Source of the DNA: Saprospiraceae bacterium
Lineage (GTDB): Bacteria > Bacteroidota > Bacteroidia > Chitinophagales > Saprospiraceae
DNA: 32,963 nucleotides
Direction: 5' to 3'
Assembly: GCA_013002995.1 (NCBI GenBank)
Contig: JABDLO010000008.1
Span: 1-32,963, forward strand
Of this stretch, positions 15,798 to 25,218 are shown piece after piece. Under the pieces are notes generated by a model. That model was not told the DNA's origin and did no database searches. It saw nothing but the letters and a program-made list of their open reading frames with translations. Position numbers and translations under genes: made by a program. Within the stretch, counting starts at the first letter, position 1, and each line of letters opens with the position of its first letter.

Positions 15798-17972
15798 ATG
15801 CGAAACACTCTGGAATATCTGAATCTGAAAAATATACTATTCCCATTCTTAGCAATAATTCTTCTTTGGGGTTGTCAATCCAGTACTTCACAGGAAGATG
15901 ATATGGAAGCAAAGATCAGTCGTAAAGTTGAGGCACTTCTTGATCAGATGACTTTAGAAGAAAAAATTGCGGAAATGACACAGGATGCTCCAGCAAATGA
16001 TAGATTGGATATCCCATTTATGAAGTTTGGTGAAGGATTACACGGCTTATGGTATGATGGTGTGACCGTTTATCCTCAAGCAATAGCGTGTGGATCCACC
16101 TGGGATCCGGAATTGATCAGAAAGATGGCATCCCAGACTGCCAGAGAAGCTCGTGCATTAAACATTACGCATTGTTATTCACCCAATTTAGATGTCATAT
16201 CCGGTGATGCCAGATATGGAAGAGTGGAAGAATCCTATGGTGAAGATCCATACTTAGTATCAAGAATGGGAGTTGCATTCATCCAGGGGATGCAAGGGAT
16301 GGGTGATGAACAGTTTGATGAAAATCACATATTGACCACAGCTAAACACTTCGTTGGTTATCCTGAAAACAGACGAGGTATCAATAGTGGATTCAGTGAT
16401 ATGTCTGAACGCCGTTTGAGGGAGGTATTTCTTCCCCCATTTGAAGCTGCAGTAAAAGAAGCTGAAGTAGGTTGTATCATGCCCGGGCATCAGGATTATA
16501 ATGGCGTTCCTTGTCACATGAATACCTGGTTGCTCAATGATGTATTGCGTGAAGAAATGGGCTTTAAAGGTTTTATTGTTTCGGACAACAACGATGTAGG
16601 GAGACTGGAGACTATGCATGCCATTGCTAAAACGAGAACGGAAGCCGCAATTCTTGGATTAAAAGCCGGAGTTGATATGGACTTGGTATTGGGTAAGAAT
16701 CTAGAATTTTATACTTACCACACCACTATATTAAAGGACACCTTAGAAAAGAATCCGGCGTTGATAAAATATGTTGATCAATCGGTTGCCCGAATTCTTA
16801 GGGCCAAGTATAAGTTAGGGTTATTCGGTTCTAAGTTGAAAGAAGCTAAGACCGATACAATAGTGAGCAGACCGGAACATCAGAAATACTCCTATGAGAT
16901 GGCAAAAAAGGCAATGATCTTATTGAAAAATGAAAATGATCTCTTGCCTCTAGACCAATCAGAAATTAAATCTCTGGCGGTAATCGGGCCTAATGCAACA
17001 GAAGAAAGACCAAGTAAAGGCACCTATTCATTATTAGGTGGATATTCCGGTTTACCTCCGTATTATGTTTCTGTCCTGGAAGGATTGACTAATAAGGTAG
17101 GCGATAAAATTAAAATTAATTATGCTCAGGGATGCGAGTTAATGGGAACTTCAAAAGCAGGATTTCCACAAGCCATTGCTGCAGCAAAAAAATCAGATGC
17201 TGTCATCCTGGTGGTCGGTGGTTCCAGAAGAAGTGGTGGAGAAGGAGTTGATCGTTCAGATCTCGATCTCATTGGTGTGCAAAATGAATTAGTAGAAGCC
17301 ATTCACAAAACCGGCAAACCGGTCATAGTTGTGCTAATCAATGGCCGTCCTCTTACCATAAATTATATAGCAGAAAACATCCCTTCCATTCTTGAAACCT
17401 GGTACCTGGGAATGCATTCCGGTGATGCCATTGCAGATGCCATATTTGGAGATGCTAATCCAGGAGGAAAGTTAACCATTTCTTTTCCTCGTTCTGTGGG
17501 ACAAATTCCAGTTACCTATCTCGAGCGACCAGATTTTATTGGTTCTGGAAAAGGGCTTTATAAGTTTTCTGATAAATCCCCATTATTTCCATTCGGTTTT
17601 GGCCTTAGCTATACGACTTTTGAATATGGTGAGCCGAAACTTGAAAATGATCAAATATCATCTGATGGGTCTACCAAGGTTACGATAGATGTAAAAAACA
17701 CCGGGCAGAGAGAAGGAGACGAGGTGGTACAATTGTATGTAAAAGATGATTTTGCTTCTGTAGGCAGATACCTTAAACTATTGAAGGGATTTGAACGGAT
17801 TACGTTACAACCAGGTGAATCCAAGACCGTCACTTTTGAAATTGGATTCGATGAACTCAGTTTATTAAATCAGGAAATGGTTAAAGTAGTAGAACCAGGA
17901 GATTTTACAATTTCGGTGGGTGGATCATCGGTGGACACAGATTTAAAACAGATAAAACTAAAGGTATTGTAA
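15798..17972 (+). CDS. GH3-family glycoside hydrolase (beta-glucosidase/beta-xylosidase type), lipoprotein
   Basis: From the ATG at 15798 the protein is 724 residues. It starts with a lipoprotein signal whose predicted lipidated Cys26 lies in ILLWGCQSS. GH3 features in order are GRVEESYGEDPYL, AKHFVGY, and the nucleophile Asp263 in GFKGFIVSDNND. The second domain has GGEGVDRSDLDL, whose Glu is a likely acid/base. Next come FPFGFGLSYTTFEY and a C-terminal fibronectin III-like domain (GDEVVQLYVKD). It probably removes beta-linked glucose or xylose from the glycan in the periplasm or at the surface; GH3 sequence alone does not fix the sugar. It heads an operon that continues 84 bp later with a sulfatase. 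The longer in-frame start at 15627 is rejected because it would hide the signal peptide. Confidence 0.9.
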   Translation: MRNTLEYLNLKNILFPFLAIILLWGCQSSTSQEDDMEAKISRKVEALLDQMTLEEKIAEMTQDAPANDRLDIPFMKFGEGLHGLWYDGVTVYPQAIACGSTWDPELIRKMASQTAREARALNITHCYSPNLDVISGDARYGRVEESYGEDPYLVSRMGVAFIQGMQGMGDEQFDENHILTTAKHFVGYPENRRGINSGFSDMSERRLREVFLPPFEAAVKEAEVGCIMPGHQDYNGVPCHMNTWLLNDVLREEMGFKGFIVSDNNDVGRLETMHAIAKTRTEAAILGLKAGVDMDLVLGKNLEFYTYHTTILKDTLEKNPALIKYVDQSVARILRAKYKLGLFGSKLKEAKTDTIVSRPEHQKYSYEMAKKAMILLKNENDLLPLDQSEIKSLAVIGPNATEERPSKGTYSLLGGYSGLPPYYVSVLEGLTNKVGDKIKINYAQGCELMGTSKAGFPQAIAAAKKSDAVILVVGGSRRSGGEGVDRSDLDLIGVQNELVEAIHKTGKPVIVVLINGRPLTINYIAENIPSILETWYLGMHSGDAIADAIFGDANPGGKLTISFPRSVGQIPVTYLERPDFIGSGKGLYKFSDKSPLFPFGFGLSYTTFEYGEPKLENDQISSDGSTKVTIDVKNTGQREGDEVVQLYVKDDFASVGRYLKLLKGFERITLQPGESKTVTFEIGFDELSLLNQEMVKVVEPGDFTISVGGSSVDTDLKQIKLKVL

Positions 17973-18056
17973 CCATGCATTTCTGATCTGAAATAGAGTA
18001 AAAGATTTTACCTAATGTTCGGGATTTCCGGAATCATAGGTATAACATAAAATTTT

Positions 18057-19634
18057 ATGAAGGAGCTATTATTTATCATCTTAGTTATTTCTGCATGTTC
18101 ATGCAGTAATAAAAATGAGGTTATAGAAGGGCGTCCTAATATTTTATTCATTCTGGCTGATGATTTAGGTTATTCAGATTTGAGTTGTATGGGCAGTAAA
18201 TATTATGAAACACCCAACATTGACGCAATCGCTGACAATGGAATGGTGTTCACTGATGGGTATGCAGGCTGCCAGGTATGTAGTCCTTCTCGTGCGACCA
18301 TCATGACAGGCCAATTTGCCAGCAGACATGGTATAACTGATTGGATCGGTGCTCCTACAGGAATCAACTGGCAAGAGAAGAAAAAGCGTAATAATAAAGT
18401 TGTACCTCCTGCTTATAACCATTATATGGCAAGTGAAGCCATAACCTTACCCGAAGCATTGAAGCTTTCAGGATATTCAACATTTTTTGCAGGAAAATGG
18501 CATTTAGGAGAGCAAGGAAACTTACCTACAGATCATGGTTTTGATATCAATAAAGGTGGGTGGGATAAAGGATCGCCGGCAGGAGGTTTCTTTTCACCTT
18601 TTAAGAATCCTTATCTTGAAAACCAGGAGCCAGGTGAAAACTTAAGTATGCGGTTGGCCAAAGAAACATCCGACTTCATTAGAGCATCTAAAGATTCGCC
18701 ATTCTTAGCATTTCTCTCATTTTACGCCGTTCATGCTCCTATACAAACAACGAAAGAAAAATGGTCAAAATACCGTAACAAAGCTGAACGTATGGGGATT
18801 GCCGATCAGGGCTTTGAGGATGGATATTTCCTTCCCATGCGAAAGCATCAGGATAACCCGGTATATGCCGGTCTGATTGAATCAATGGATGATGCTGTAG
18901 GTGAGGTTTTAAATACCCTTTACGAAACTGGCTTAAATAAAAACACGATAGTGATTTTCACTTCTGATAATGGAGGTGTGACCTCTGGTGATAATTATTC
19001 AACCAATTGCTTACCACTGAAAGGTGGCAAAGGATACGAATGGGAAGGTGGAATTAGAATTCCCTACATTGTAAGTGTTCCCTGGATGGATCATCAAGGA
19101 TATCGCAATAATACACCCGTTGCCGGAAGTGATTTCTATCCTACCATTCTGGAATTGGCAGGGTTGCCTTTACACAATGACGATCACCTTGATGGCAAAA
19201 GTATAGTACCATTGCTGAATGGCAATTTACTTGAAGATCGCCCGCTCATTTGGCATTATCCTCATTATGGAAATCAGGGAGGAAGACCTGTATCCATCAT
19301 ACGCAAAGGAGATTGGAAGCTGATTCATTTCTGGGAAGACGGACATCATGAATTGTATAATCTCCCTGAGGATATACATGAGGATAATGATTTATCTGCC
19401 AGGCACCCGGATAGAGCTGAATCAATGTCGGTTCAATTGATGAGACATCTGGAAGAAAGTGGTGCGAAAATTCCAACACATGATCCAAATTATAGCCAGG
19501 AGCAAGAGCAAGCAACCATTATCAAAATGAAAGCAAATGCCATTAAAAGGTATGGTACCTTGCGTAAAGAGATGCTTAAGAAAGATTGGGAGCCAAATGA
19601 AAACTGGTGGGGAAGTATTCCTACTGTAGATTAA
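18057..19634 (+). CDS. S1-family sulfatase 1, lipoprotein
   Basis: This 525-residue arylsulfatase-like protein has a lipoprotein signal (ISAC, Cys14). The formylglycine signature CSPSRA is intact at Cys75-Ala80, so a sulfatase-maturating enzyme would be needed; none is in the window. Other active-site parts are LADD (Asp35, Asp36), GKWHLG (Lys147, His149) and TSDNGG for calcium binding. It probably removes sulfate esters from the rhamnose-rich glycan, in the periplasm or at the surface. The carbohydrate position is not predictable by eye. The C-terminal tail (KAIKRYGTLRKEMLKKDW) is longer than the minimal fold. It is followed 29 bp later by GH78 and is probably in the same transcript. Confidence 0.93.
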   Translation: MKELLFIILVISACSCSNKNEVIEGRPNILFILADDLGYSDLSCMGSKYYETPNIDAIADNGMVFTDGYAGCQVCSPSRATIMTGQFASRHGITDWIGAPTGINWQEKKKRNNKVVPPAYNHYMASEAITLPEALKLSGYSTFFAGKWHLGEQGNLPTDHGFDINKGGWDKGSPAGGFFSPFKNPYLENQEPGENLSMRLAKETSDFIRASKDSPFLAFLSFYAVHAPIQTTKEKWSKYRNKAERMGIADQGFEDGYFLPMRKHQDNPVYAGLIESMDDAVGEVLNTLYETGLNKNTIVIFTSDNGGVTSGDNYSTNCLPLKGGKGYEWEGGIRIPYIVSVPWMDHQGYRNNTPVAGSDFYPTILELAGLPLHNDDHLDGKSIVPLLNGNLLEDRPLIWHYPHYGNQGGRPVSIIRKGDWKLIHFWEDGHHELYNLPEDIHEDNDLSARHPDRAESMSVQLMRHLEESGAKIPTHDPNYSQEQEQATIIKMKANAIKRYGTLRKEMLKKDWEPNENWWGSIPTVD

Positions 19635-19663
19635 TATAAGGTAATGTTATAATAAATGTAATC

Positions 19664-22426
19664 ATGAGAAATAAAATCAGTTATATAGGATTATTCAAAG
19701 TGATATTTTTACTTCTGCTATTCATTTCATGCAATACTGAAAATGGCATAGAAAAACCTTTCGATTTATCAGTCAGCGAAGGTTTCACCAATCCTATTGG
19801 TTTTTACGATGATAACCCAACGTTTTCCTGGAAACTTCCGCTTGGAGTCCAGGAACAGGGTGCATATTCAATAGCGGTAGCAAGTACTCCTGACCTTTTA
19901 TCCGAAAATGCGGATCTATGGGAAAGTGGAAGGGTAGACTCTGATCAATCAGTGTATGTAAAATATAAGGGACCAAAACTAGTCTCAAGGCAAAAAGTAT
20001 ACTGGCAAGTCAAATATTGGGATAGCAATGGAAATGAATCAAAGTGGAGTGATGAAGCTCACTTTGAGCTGGGTTTACTTGATAATGCAGATTGGAATTC
20101 TAAATGGATCAATCATCCAGATATTAAACTGGATAGTGTTCCTGAAATAGATAGAAAGATTCACAAAGTCCAATATTTCAGAAAAGACTTTGAATTGGGA
20201 AATAAAATCCAGAGTGCCCGTCTATATATCTCTGCTAAAGGGTTGTATGAAGCTGAAATTAATGGGAAGAAAATAGGAAATGACGTTCTTGCACCGGGGT
20301 GGACACCGTACGAAAAAAGAATAGAGACATTAACATACGATGTAGGAGAATTATTGAAAGAAGGAGATAATACCATTGGTTTGGTGCTTGCGGAAGGTTG
20401 GCATTCAGGAAGATTGCTTTTCAGGAATTATTCCGGAAAAATTCCACAAATCACGGCACAACTGGAAGTCACTTATAATGATGGCAAGCAATCAACCATC
20501 GTGACAGACAACTCATGGAAAGGAAGCATGGATGGACCGATACAATTTTCAAGTTTATATGATGGTGAACTATATGACGCTAACTTAGAAATGCCCAATT
20601 GGAGTACAACGGATTATGCCGATGAAGACTGGGCAGGAGTAGATGAAACACCTTTATCTCCTGAAGTTAAACTGAGGCCTAAAAGCCACGCTCCAGTTAT
20701 TACAAAACTGACCTTATCCCCTATTACCATCTCAGAACCTAAAAAGGGCAGTTTCGTATTTGATCTTGGACAAAATATGGCTGGTGTTCCAAGAATTAAT
20801 ATTCCCGTTAAAAAGGGACAAAAAGTAAAAATACGAGTTGCCGAAATGCTTCAAACTAATGGAGAAATTTACATCGATAATTATCGAGGAGCTCTTTCTA
20901 CTGATTATTATACTCCTGCTGAAGATGGTACCATATCCTGGCAGCCTACATTCACTTTTCATGGATTCAGATACGTAGAATTGAGTGGTTTCGATGAAAG
21001 TAAAAAGCCAGAAAAAGACTGGATATCCGGATTGGTGCAGCATTCCGACTTTGAAATATCCGGTAACTTTTCTTCGTCCCATGAAAAACTCAATCAATTG
21101 CAAAGTAATATTGAATGGGGTCTAAGAGGCAATTTCCTGGATATTCCTACTGACTGCCCTCAACGGAATGAACGCCTGGGATGGACCGGTGATGCACAGG
21201 TTTTTGGCCCGACATCTCTTTTCAATGCAGATGTACATGCATTCTGGTCAAGTTGGATGAAGAGTGTAAGAGAAGACCAGAATGAAGATGGCGGCATACC
21301 TTTCTATGTGCCCAAGTTGGATCGTGGACGTTCTTCTTCAGGTTGGGGAGATGCAATAACTGTAATCCCATGGGATCTATATCAAAGAACGGGAGATACT
21401 AAAGTCCTCGAAGACAACTATGAGGCAATGAATAAATGGCTTGACTATTATCAATCAAAAGCCACAGACCATATAGTGAAGATGTTCACATTTGGAGATT
21501 GGTTACAACCATATTCTGAGAATCCAGAAAACACAAAAAAAGGAGAAACAGATGAAAGGTTGTTATCCACTGCTTACTATGCAAGATCAATTGAAATTAC
21601 CAGGCAGGCAGCAGAGGTTTTAGGACTGCAGGAAGATGAGGCTAAACTTAAAGATTTAAGTAATGAAGTAAGAAAGGCATTTCAAAATGAATTTTTTAAT
21701 GATGATGGTAGTATCAAAGTAGGAAGACCTACACAAACAGGATATCTGATGGCATTAGGATTTGATTTGATAAGTGAAGATCTGGCTGAGAAAGCGGTTC
21801 CTTATCTACTGGCAGAGATAGAAAAAGCGGATAATCATCTGAGGACAGGTTTCCTGGGCACACCTCTACTCGCCCCGGTCCTTGATGAAATAGGACGATC
21901 AGATTTAATGTTTCAGATACTTTTTAAGGAAACTTATCCATCCTGGTTCTACTCTATTAATCAAGGTGCTACAACCATGTGGGAGCGATGGGACAGTTAT
22001 TCTCACTCTGATGGATTCCATAAGGAAGGGATGAACTCATTTAATCACTATGCTTATGGAGCAATAGGTCAATGGATGTATGAAAGAATAGCCGGGATCA
22101 AAGCATCAACAGCAGGTTACAAAACAATTTTAATTAATCCTTTACCGGGAGGTCCTCTTACTTCAGCAACTGCAGAATATCAAAGTCCTTATGGATTGAT
22201 TAAGTCTGCCTGGAAAATAGTAGACGATAAATTCATTATAAATGCAGCTGTTCCTCCTAATACTACGGCAAAGATCATCATCCCGGCAAACACAGGTGAA
22301 GAGCTGTTATTAGAAGGAATTACATTCTCGGAAAATTCTAATGTGAAGCTGATTGAGAAAAGTGAAAATGCCTTTGAGTTACAGTTGGAGCCGGGCAGTT
22401 ATGAGTTTACATCAAAAATTAACTGA
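19664..22426 (+). CDS. GH78 alpha-L-rhamnosidase, lipoprotein
   Basis: This 920-residue protein has a lipoprotein signal (LLFISC, Cys23). The N-terminal fibronectin-like region has the usual FSWKLP...YSIAVAS and WQVKYWDSNGNESKWS. Two beta-sandwich domains follow, with YEAEINGKKIGNDVLAPGWTPY. The (alpha/alpha)6 catalytic domain has DCPQRNERLGWTGD at 497-510. Glu503 is the expected general acid, and Glu774 in TMWERWDS the expected general base of this inverting family. Asn502 replaces the Asp often seen before the acid, which I take as normal variation. It releases terminal alpha-L-rhamnose, the sugar fed into RhaI. It sits centrally in the degradative operon, with 30-bp gaps either side. The enzyme family is certain; linkage preference is not. 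Confidence 0.96.
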   Translation: MRNKISYIGLFKVIFLLLLFISCNTENGIEKPFDLSVSEGFTNPIGFYDDNPTFSWKLPLGVQEQGAYSIAVASTPDLLSENADLWESGRVDSDQSVYVKYKGPKLVSRQKVYWQVKYWDSNGNESKWSDEAHFELGLLDNADWNSKWINHPDIKLDSVPEIDRKIHKVQYFRKDFELGNKIQSARLYISAKGLYEAEINGKKIGNDVLAPGWTPYEKRIETLTYDVGELLKEGDNTIGLVLAEGWHSGRLLFRNYSGKIPQITAQLEVTYNDGKQSTIVTDNSWKGSMDGPIQFSSLYDGELYDANLEMPNWSTTDYADEDWAGVDETPLSPEVKLRPKSHAPVITKLTLSPITISEPKKGSFVFDLGQNMAGVPRINIPVKKGQKVKIRVAEMLQTNGEIYIDNYRGALSTDYYTPAEDGTISWQPTFTFHGFRYVELSGFDESKKPEKDWISGLVQHSDFEISGNFSSSHEKLNQLQSNIEWGLRGNFLDIPTDCPQRNERLGWTGDAQVFGPTSLFNADVHAFWSSWMKSVREDQNEDGGIPFYVPKLDRGRSSSGWGDAITVIPWDLYQRTGDTKVLEDNYEAMNKWLDYYQSKATDHIVKMFTFGDWLQPYSENPENTKKGETDERLLSTAYYARSIEITRQAAEVLGLQEDEAKLKDLSNEVRKAFQNEFFNDDGSIKVGRPTQTGYLMALGFDLISEDLAEKAVPYLLAEIEKADNHLRTGFLGTPLLAPVLDEIGRSDLMFQILFKETYPSWFYSINQGATTMWERWDSYSHSDGFHKEGMNSFNHYAYGAIGQWMYERIAGIKASTAGYKTILINPLPGGPLTSATAEYQSPYGLIKSAWKIVDDKFIINAAVPPNTTAKIIIPANTGEELLLEGITFSENSNVKLIEKSENAFELQLEPGSYEFTSKIN

Positions 22427-22456
22427 CCAGGTAAAAACCATTAATCATATTGCTTT

Positions 22457-23845
22457 ATGGAGAAAATAGGTATAGTCATATTGTTCATTGCATTGTGTTT
22501 CGGATCATGTAAATCTGTGGTAAATCAACCAAATGCTCTTTCTACAACTGTAAATCCTATTGATGAACCCATAATCACAGAAATAATTGAAATTGATTCT
22601 GTGTGGGCAGCTAATGGGGTTAGATTCGATCTAAAGACCATTGGTAATCAACAGTTCATCGTTTACTATGATAGAAATAGAATGATGACAGTAGCATCCA
22701 GGTCGTTGGATAGTAAAGTTTGGACTAAGAAAACACTACCTAACCAACTGATATGGGATTCTCACAACTCAGTAAAACTAGGTATTGATGAAATGGGATA
22801 CATTCATGTAAGTGGTAACCAGCATGTAGATCCCCTGGCATATTTCCGCAGTACAAAACCATATGATGTAAGCAGTGTGGTTGAAGTGAACAGGATGATC
22901 GGAGAAGATGAAGAAAGTGTTACCTACCCAAATTTTTTCAATGATAAATCTGGCAGCCTTTTATTTTCATACCGATCCGGAACTTGTGGGAATGGAAACA
23001 TTCTGATTAATAGGTATAACCCACAGGAAGGAAAATGGGAACGATATCTGGACAAGCCATTATTTGAAGGAATTGAAGAAGATGATGATAGAGCAGCTTA
23101 TCATCATTGGGTTAAAGATTCGAATGGTAATTTTCACTTTGCATGGATGTGGAGATGGACTCCGATGGTTGAAACCAGCCATTTCATATGTTATGCAACC
23201 ACCCCGGATTTAAAGAACTGGAGAAATGCAAAAGGAAAGATTGTATCCTTACCATTTAGGCCCAACGATGCCGATGTAATGGTTGACAATACTCCTTCCA
23301 AAGGAGGTTTACACAATAGCCGTTACAAGCTTTTCCTCACTGATAATGATGAACCCATCATAGGGTACATAAAATATGATGATGTAGGAAATACACAATT
23401 ATACCTGGCAATGTTTCAAGCAGGTAGGTGGATATCTAAAAAAATATCAGATTGGGATTTCAGATGGAAGTTTATTGATGGAGGAGCATTTATGACCATA
23501 GGTGGTAAATTCAGATTTACTGGAATATCAAGTGATGGTCTGTTGGTCATTGATTGGGAAACTGAAAAGGAAGAGTCAGGTCAATACGTGATAGATCTTG
23601 AAACTTTTGACCACTCTAATAAGATAGCTAATATAAAAAAACCATACCCTGATAGTCTTAATGAAAAAATATCTCCAAATCCAGAAATGAATGTACGTCT
23701 TACATACGATAAAGGAGGCAATGGGGAAGACGATGCTCAATATGTCCTTAAATGGGAAGCAGAACACGGTGGATTTCGCCAACATGCTCCTGAAGTCATT
23801 CCGGAAGGGCCATTAAGTCCTTTGTATATTTTAAAAATCAATTGA
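22457..23845 (+). CDS. BNR-repeat propeller lipoprotein, candidate rhamnose-uronate lyase
   Basis: This 462-residue lipoprotein has the signal CFGSC (Cys18). The body looks like a beta-propeller of the BNR_4 type, with repeating W-x-x-x-x-L and DxxGxxH blades such as GIDEMGYIHVSG and DSNGNFHFAW. A His pair spaced 20 residues, His103 (DSHNS) and His123 (GNQH), is followed by Tyr157 and YHHW at 215-218. As I recall, propeller lyases acting on rhamnose-uronate linkages (ulvan lyases and rhamnose-glucuronate lyases) use two similarly spaced His plus Tyr/Arg. I therefore propose a polysaccharide lyase or related enzyme acting beside GH78. This is an inference; a non-catalytic glycan-binding role is possible. 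It is co-transcribed with the sulfatases (19-bp gap). Confidence 0.7.
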   Translation: MEKIGIVILFIALCFGSCKSVVNQPNALSTTVNPIDEPIITEIIEIDSVWAANGVRFDLKTIGNQQFIVYYDRNRMMTVASRSLDSKVWTKKTLPNQLIWDSHNSVKLGIDEMGYIHVSGNQHVDPLAYFRSTKPYDVSSVVEVNRMIGEDEESVTYPNFFNDKSGSLLFSYRSGTCGNGNILINRYNPQEGKWERYLDKPLFEGIEEDDDRAAYHHWVKDSNGNFHFAWMWRWTPMVETSHFICYATTPDLKNWRNAKGKIVSLPFRPNDADVMVDNTPSKGGLHNSRYKLFLTDNDEPIIGYIKYDDVGNTQLYLAMFQAGRWISKKISDWDFRWKFIDGGAFMTIGGKFRFTGISSDGLLVIDWETEKEESGQYVIDLETFDHSNKIANIKKPYPDSLNEKISPNPEMNVRLTYDKGGNGEDDAQYVLKWEAEHGGFRQHAPEVIPEGPLSPLYILKIN

Positions 23846-23864
23846 TAAAAGTCGTTTGTAGATT

Positions 23865-25214
23865 ATGAAAAATATCGTCTTACCATTTATTACAGTTTTA
23901 TTAATATTGATCAGTCTTTCCTGTAAAGAAACCAATCAGAATATCGTTGAAAGTGAGGTTAGCAAATCACCTAACATCGTATTAATCCTTTCCGATGATC
24001 AATCCTGGACGGACTACGGCTTTATGGGACATGAACACATTAAAACTCCTAATTTAGATAAGCTAGCTGGTGAAAGCCTAACATTCACTAGAGGATATGT
24101 TCCCACATCTCTATGTTCGCCTTCACTTGCTACCATAATTACAGGCCTATATCCCAGAGATCATATGGTCCTTGGAAATGATCGGGTTCTTCCGGGAGAT
24201 GACACAACCATTAGAAGAGAAAAGGAAACCGGTAACTCTGCTTCATGGAGAACTAATAATTACAAGCCTGTTATAGAGAACTTCAAGACCCTAAATACTT
24301 TACCTAAGATGTTGAAAGATAAAGGATACTTATCCTTTCAGACTGGGAAGTGGTGGATCGGTAATTATGCCAATGGAGGGTTCGATGAGGGTATGACTCA
24401 TGGTGATCCTCAAAGGAAAGGCAGACATGGTGATTATGGCTTGGAAATCGGACGGAATGGTATGGATACGCTGTACAACTATATCGATTTTGCGCTTGAA
24501 GAAGAGAAACCATTTTTTATGTGGTATGCTCCATTCTTACCTCACTCGCCACACAATCCGCCTGATTCTCTATTACAAAAATACTTAACTAAGGCACCTA
24601 CAGAATACGTTGCCAAGTATTGGGCTATGTGTGAATGGTTTGATATTACCTGCGGGCAATTAATGGATTATATAGAAGAAAAAGGTCAGACTGAAAACAC
24701 CTTGTTTATTTACGTGTGTGACAATGGATGGGTTCAAAATGAACAAAATTCAAGTTACAATAAGATATCCAAAAGGTCTCCTTATGACTATGGCATGAGG
24801 ACGCCCATCATGTATAAATGGAAAGGAAAAATTGAGCCAAAGCTAGACACATCATTGCTTTCAAGTAGCATCGATATCATCCCTACAATTTTGAGTTTAC
24901 TGGATATCGAAAAACCTCAAGATTTGAAGGGAATAGATGTTTTGGATAATTCAATGCTTGAAAACAGGAAAGCCATTTTTGGAGAAATCTATGCACATGA
25001 TTTTTATACTGTAGAGAGTAGTATTTATTATAAAATTGCCTATTCCAATCCTTACAAACTCATTGCACCCAATGAGAAGAATAAACCAGGTGAAAAAATT
25101 CAGCTTTATGATATCTATAATGATCCATATGAAAAGGTAGATCTGTCTGAATCTATGCCTGAGAAAGTAACTGAATTACAAAATATGATTGAAGCATCCT
25201 GGAAAGAAAATTAA
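23865..25214 (+). CDS. S1-family sulfatase 2 with altered signature (CSPSL, GKWW), lipoprotein
   Basis: This 449-residue sulfatase-fold protein has a lipoprotein signal (LISLSC, Cys20, then KE). The metal site looks kept: SDD at 43-45 and CDNGW. The formylglycine motif reads CSPSL (Cys84-Leu88), with Leu in place of the Arg of the usual C-x-P-S-R. The GKWH motif reads GKWW (161-164), so the usual active-site His is Trp164. The Arg takes part in recognition by maturation enzymes and in the active site. The protein may therefore belong to a divergent subfamily with different substrate handling, or be poorly matured. It is shorter than sulfatases 1 and 3. Its stop is only 4 bp before the next start. 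The sequence shows no frameshift. Confidence 0.88.
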   Translation: MKNIVLPFITVLLILISLSCKETNQNIVESEVSKSPNIVLILSDDQSWTDYGFMGHEHIKTPNLDKLAGESLTFTRGYVPTSLCSPSLATIITGLYPRDHMVLGNDRVLPGDDTTIRREKETGNSASWRTNNYKPVIENFKTLNTLPKMLKDKGYLSFQTGKWWIGNYANGGFDEGMTHGDPQRKGRHGDYGLEIGRNGMDTLYNYIDFALEEEKPFFMWYAPFLPHSPHNPPDSLLQKYLTKAPTEYVAKYWAMCEWFDITCGQLMDYIEEKGQTENTLFIYVCDNGWVQNEQNSSYNKISKRSPYDYGMRTPIMYKWKGKIEPKLDTSLLSSSIDIIPTILSLLDIEKPQDLKGIDVLDNSMLENRKAIFGEIYAHDFYTVESSIYYKIAYSNPYKLIAPNEKNKPGEKIQLYDIYNDPYEKVDLSESMPEKVTELQNMIEASWKEN

Positions 25215-25218
25215 AATT

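Noticed and set aside
15970-15990. CACAGGATGC string similar to the GH3 operator
   Set aside because: It is within the GH3 coding sequence, matches only the 3' half of the motif and is not near a transcript start.
21152-21193. GH78 Asp-to-Asn change beside the general acid (QRNER instead of QRDER) as an inactivating mutation
   Set aside because: The acid Glu503, Asp497, Asp510 and base Glu774 are all present, and this neighbouring position varies in the family.
25189-25218. Earlier start for sulfatase 3 overlapping sulfatase 2
   Set aside because: It puts charged residues (KHPGKKIKI) before the lipoprotein signal; the ATG at 25219 gives a standard signal peptide and a 4-bp gap.
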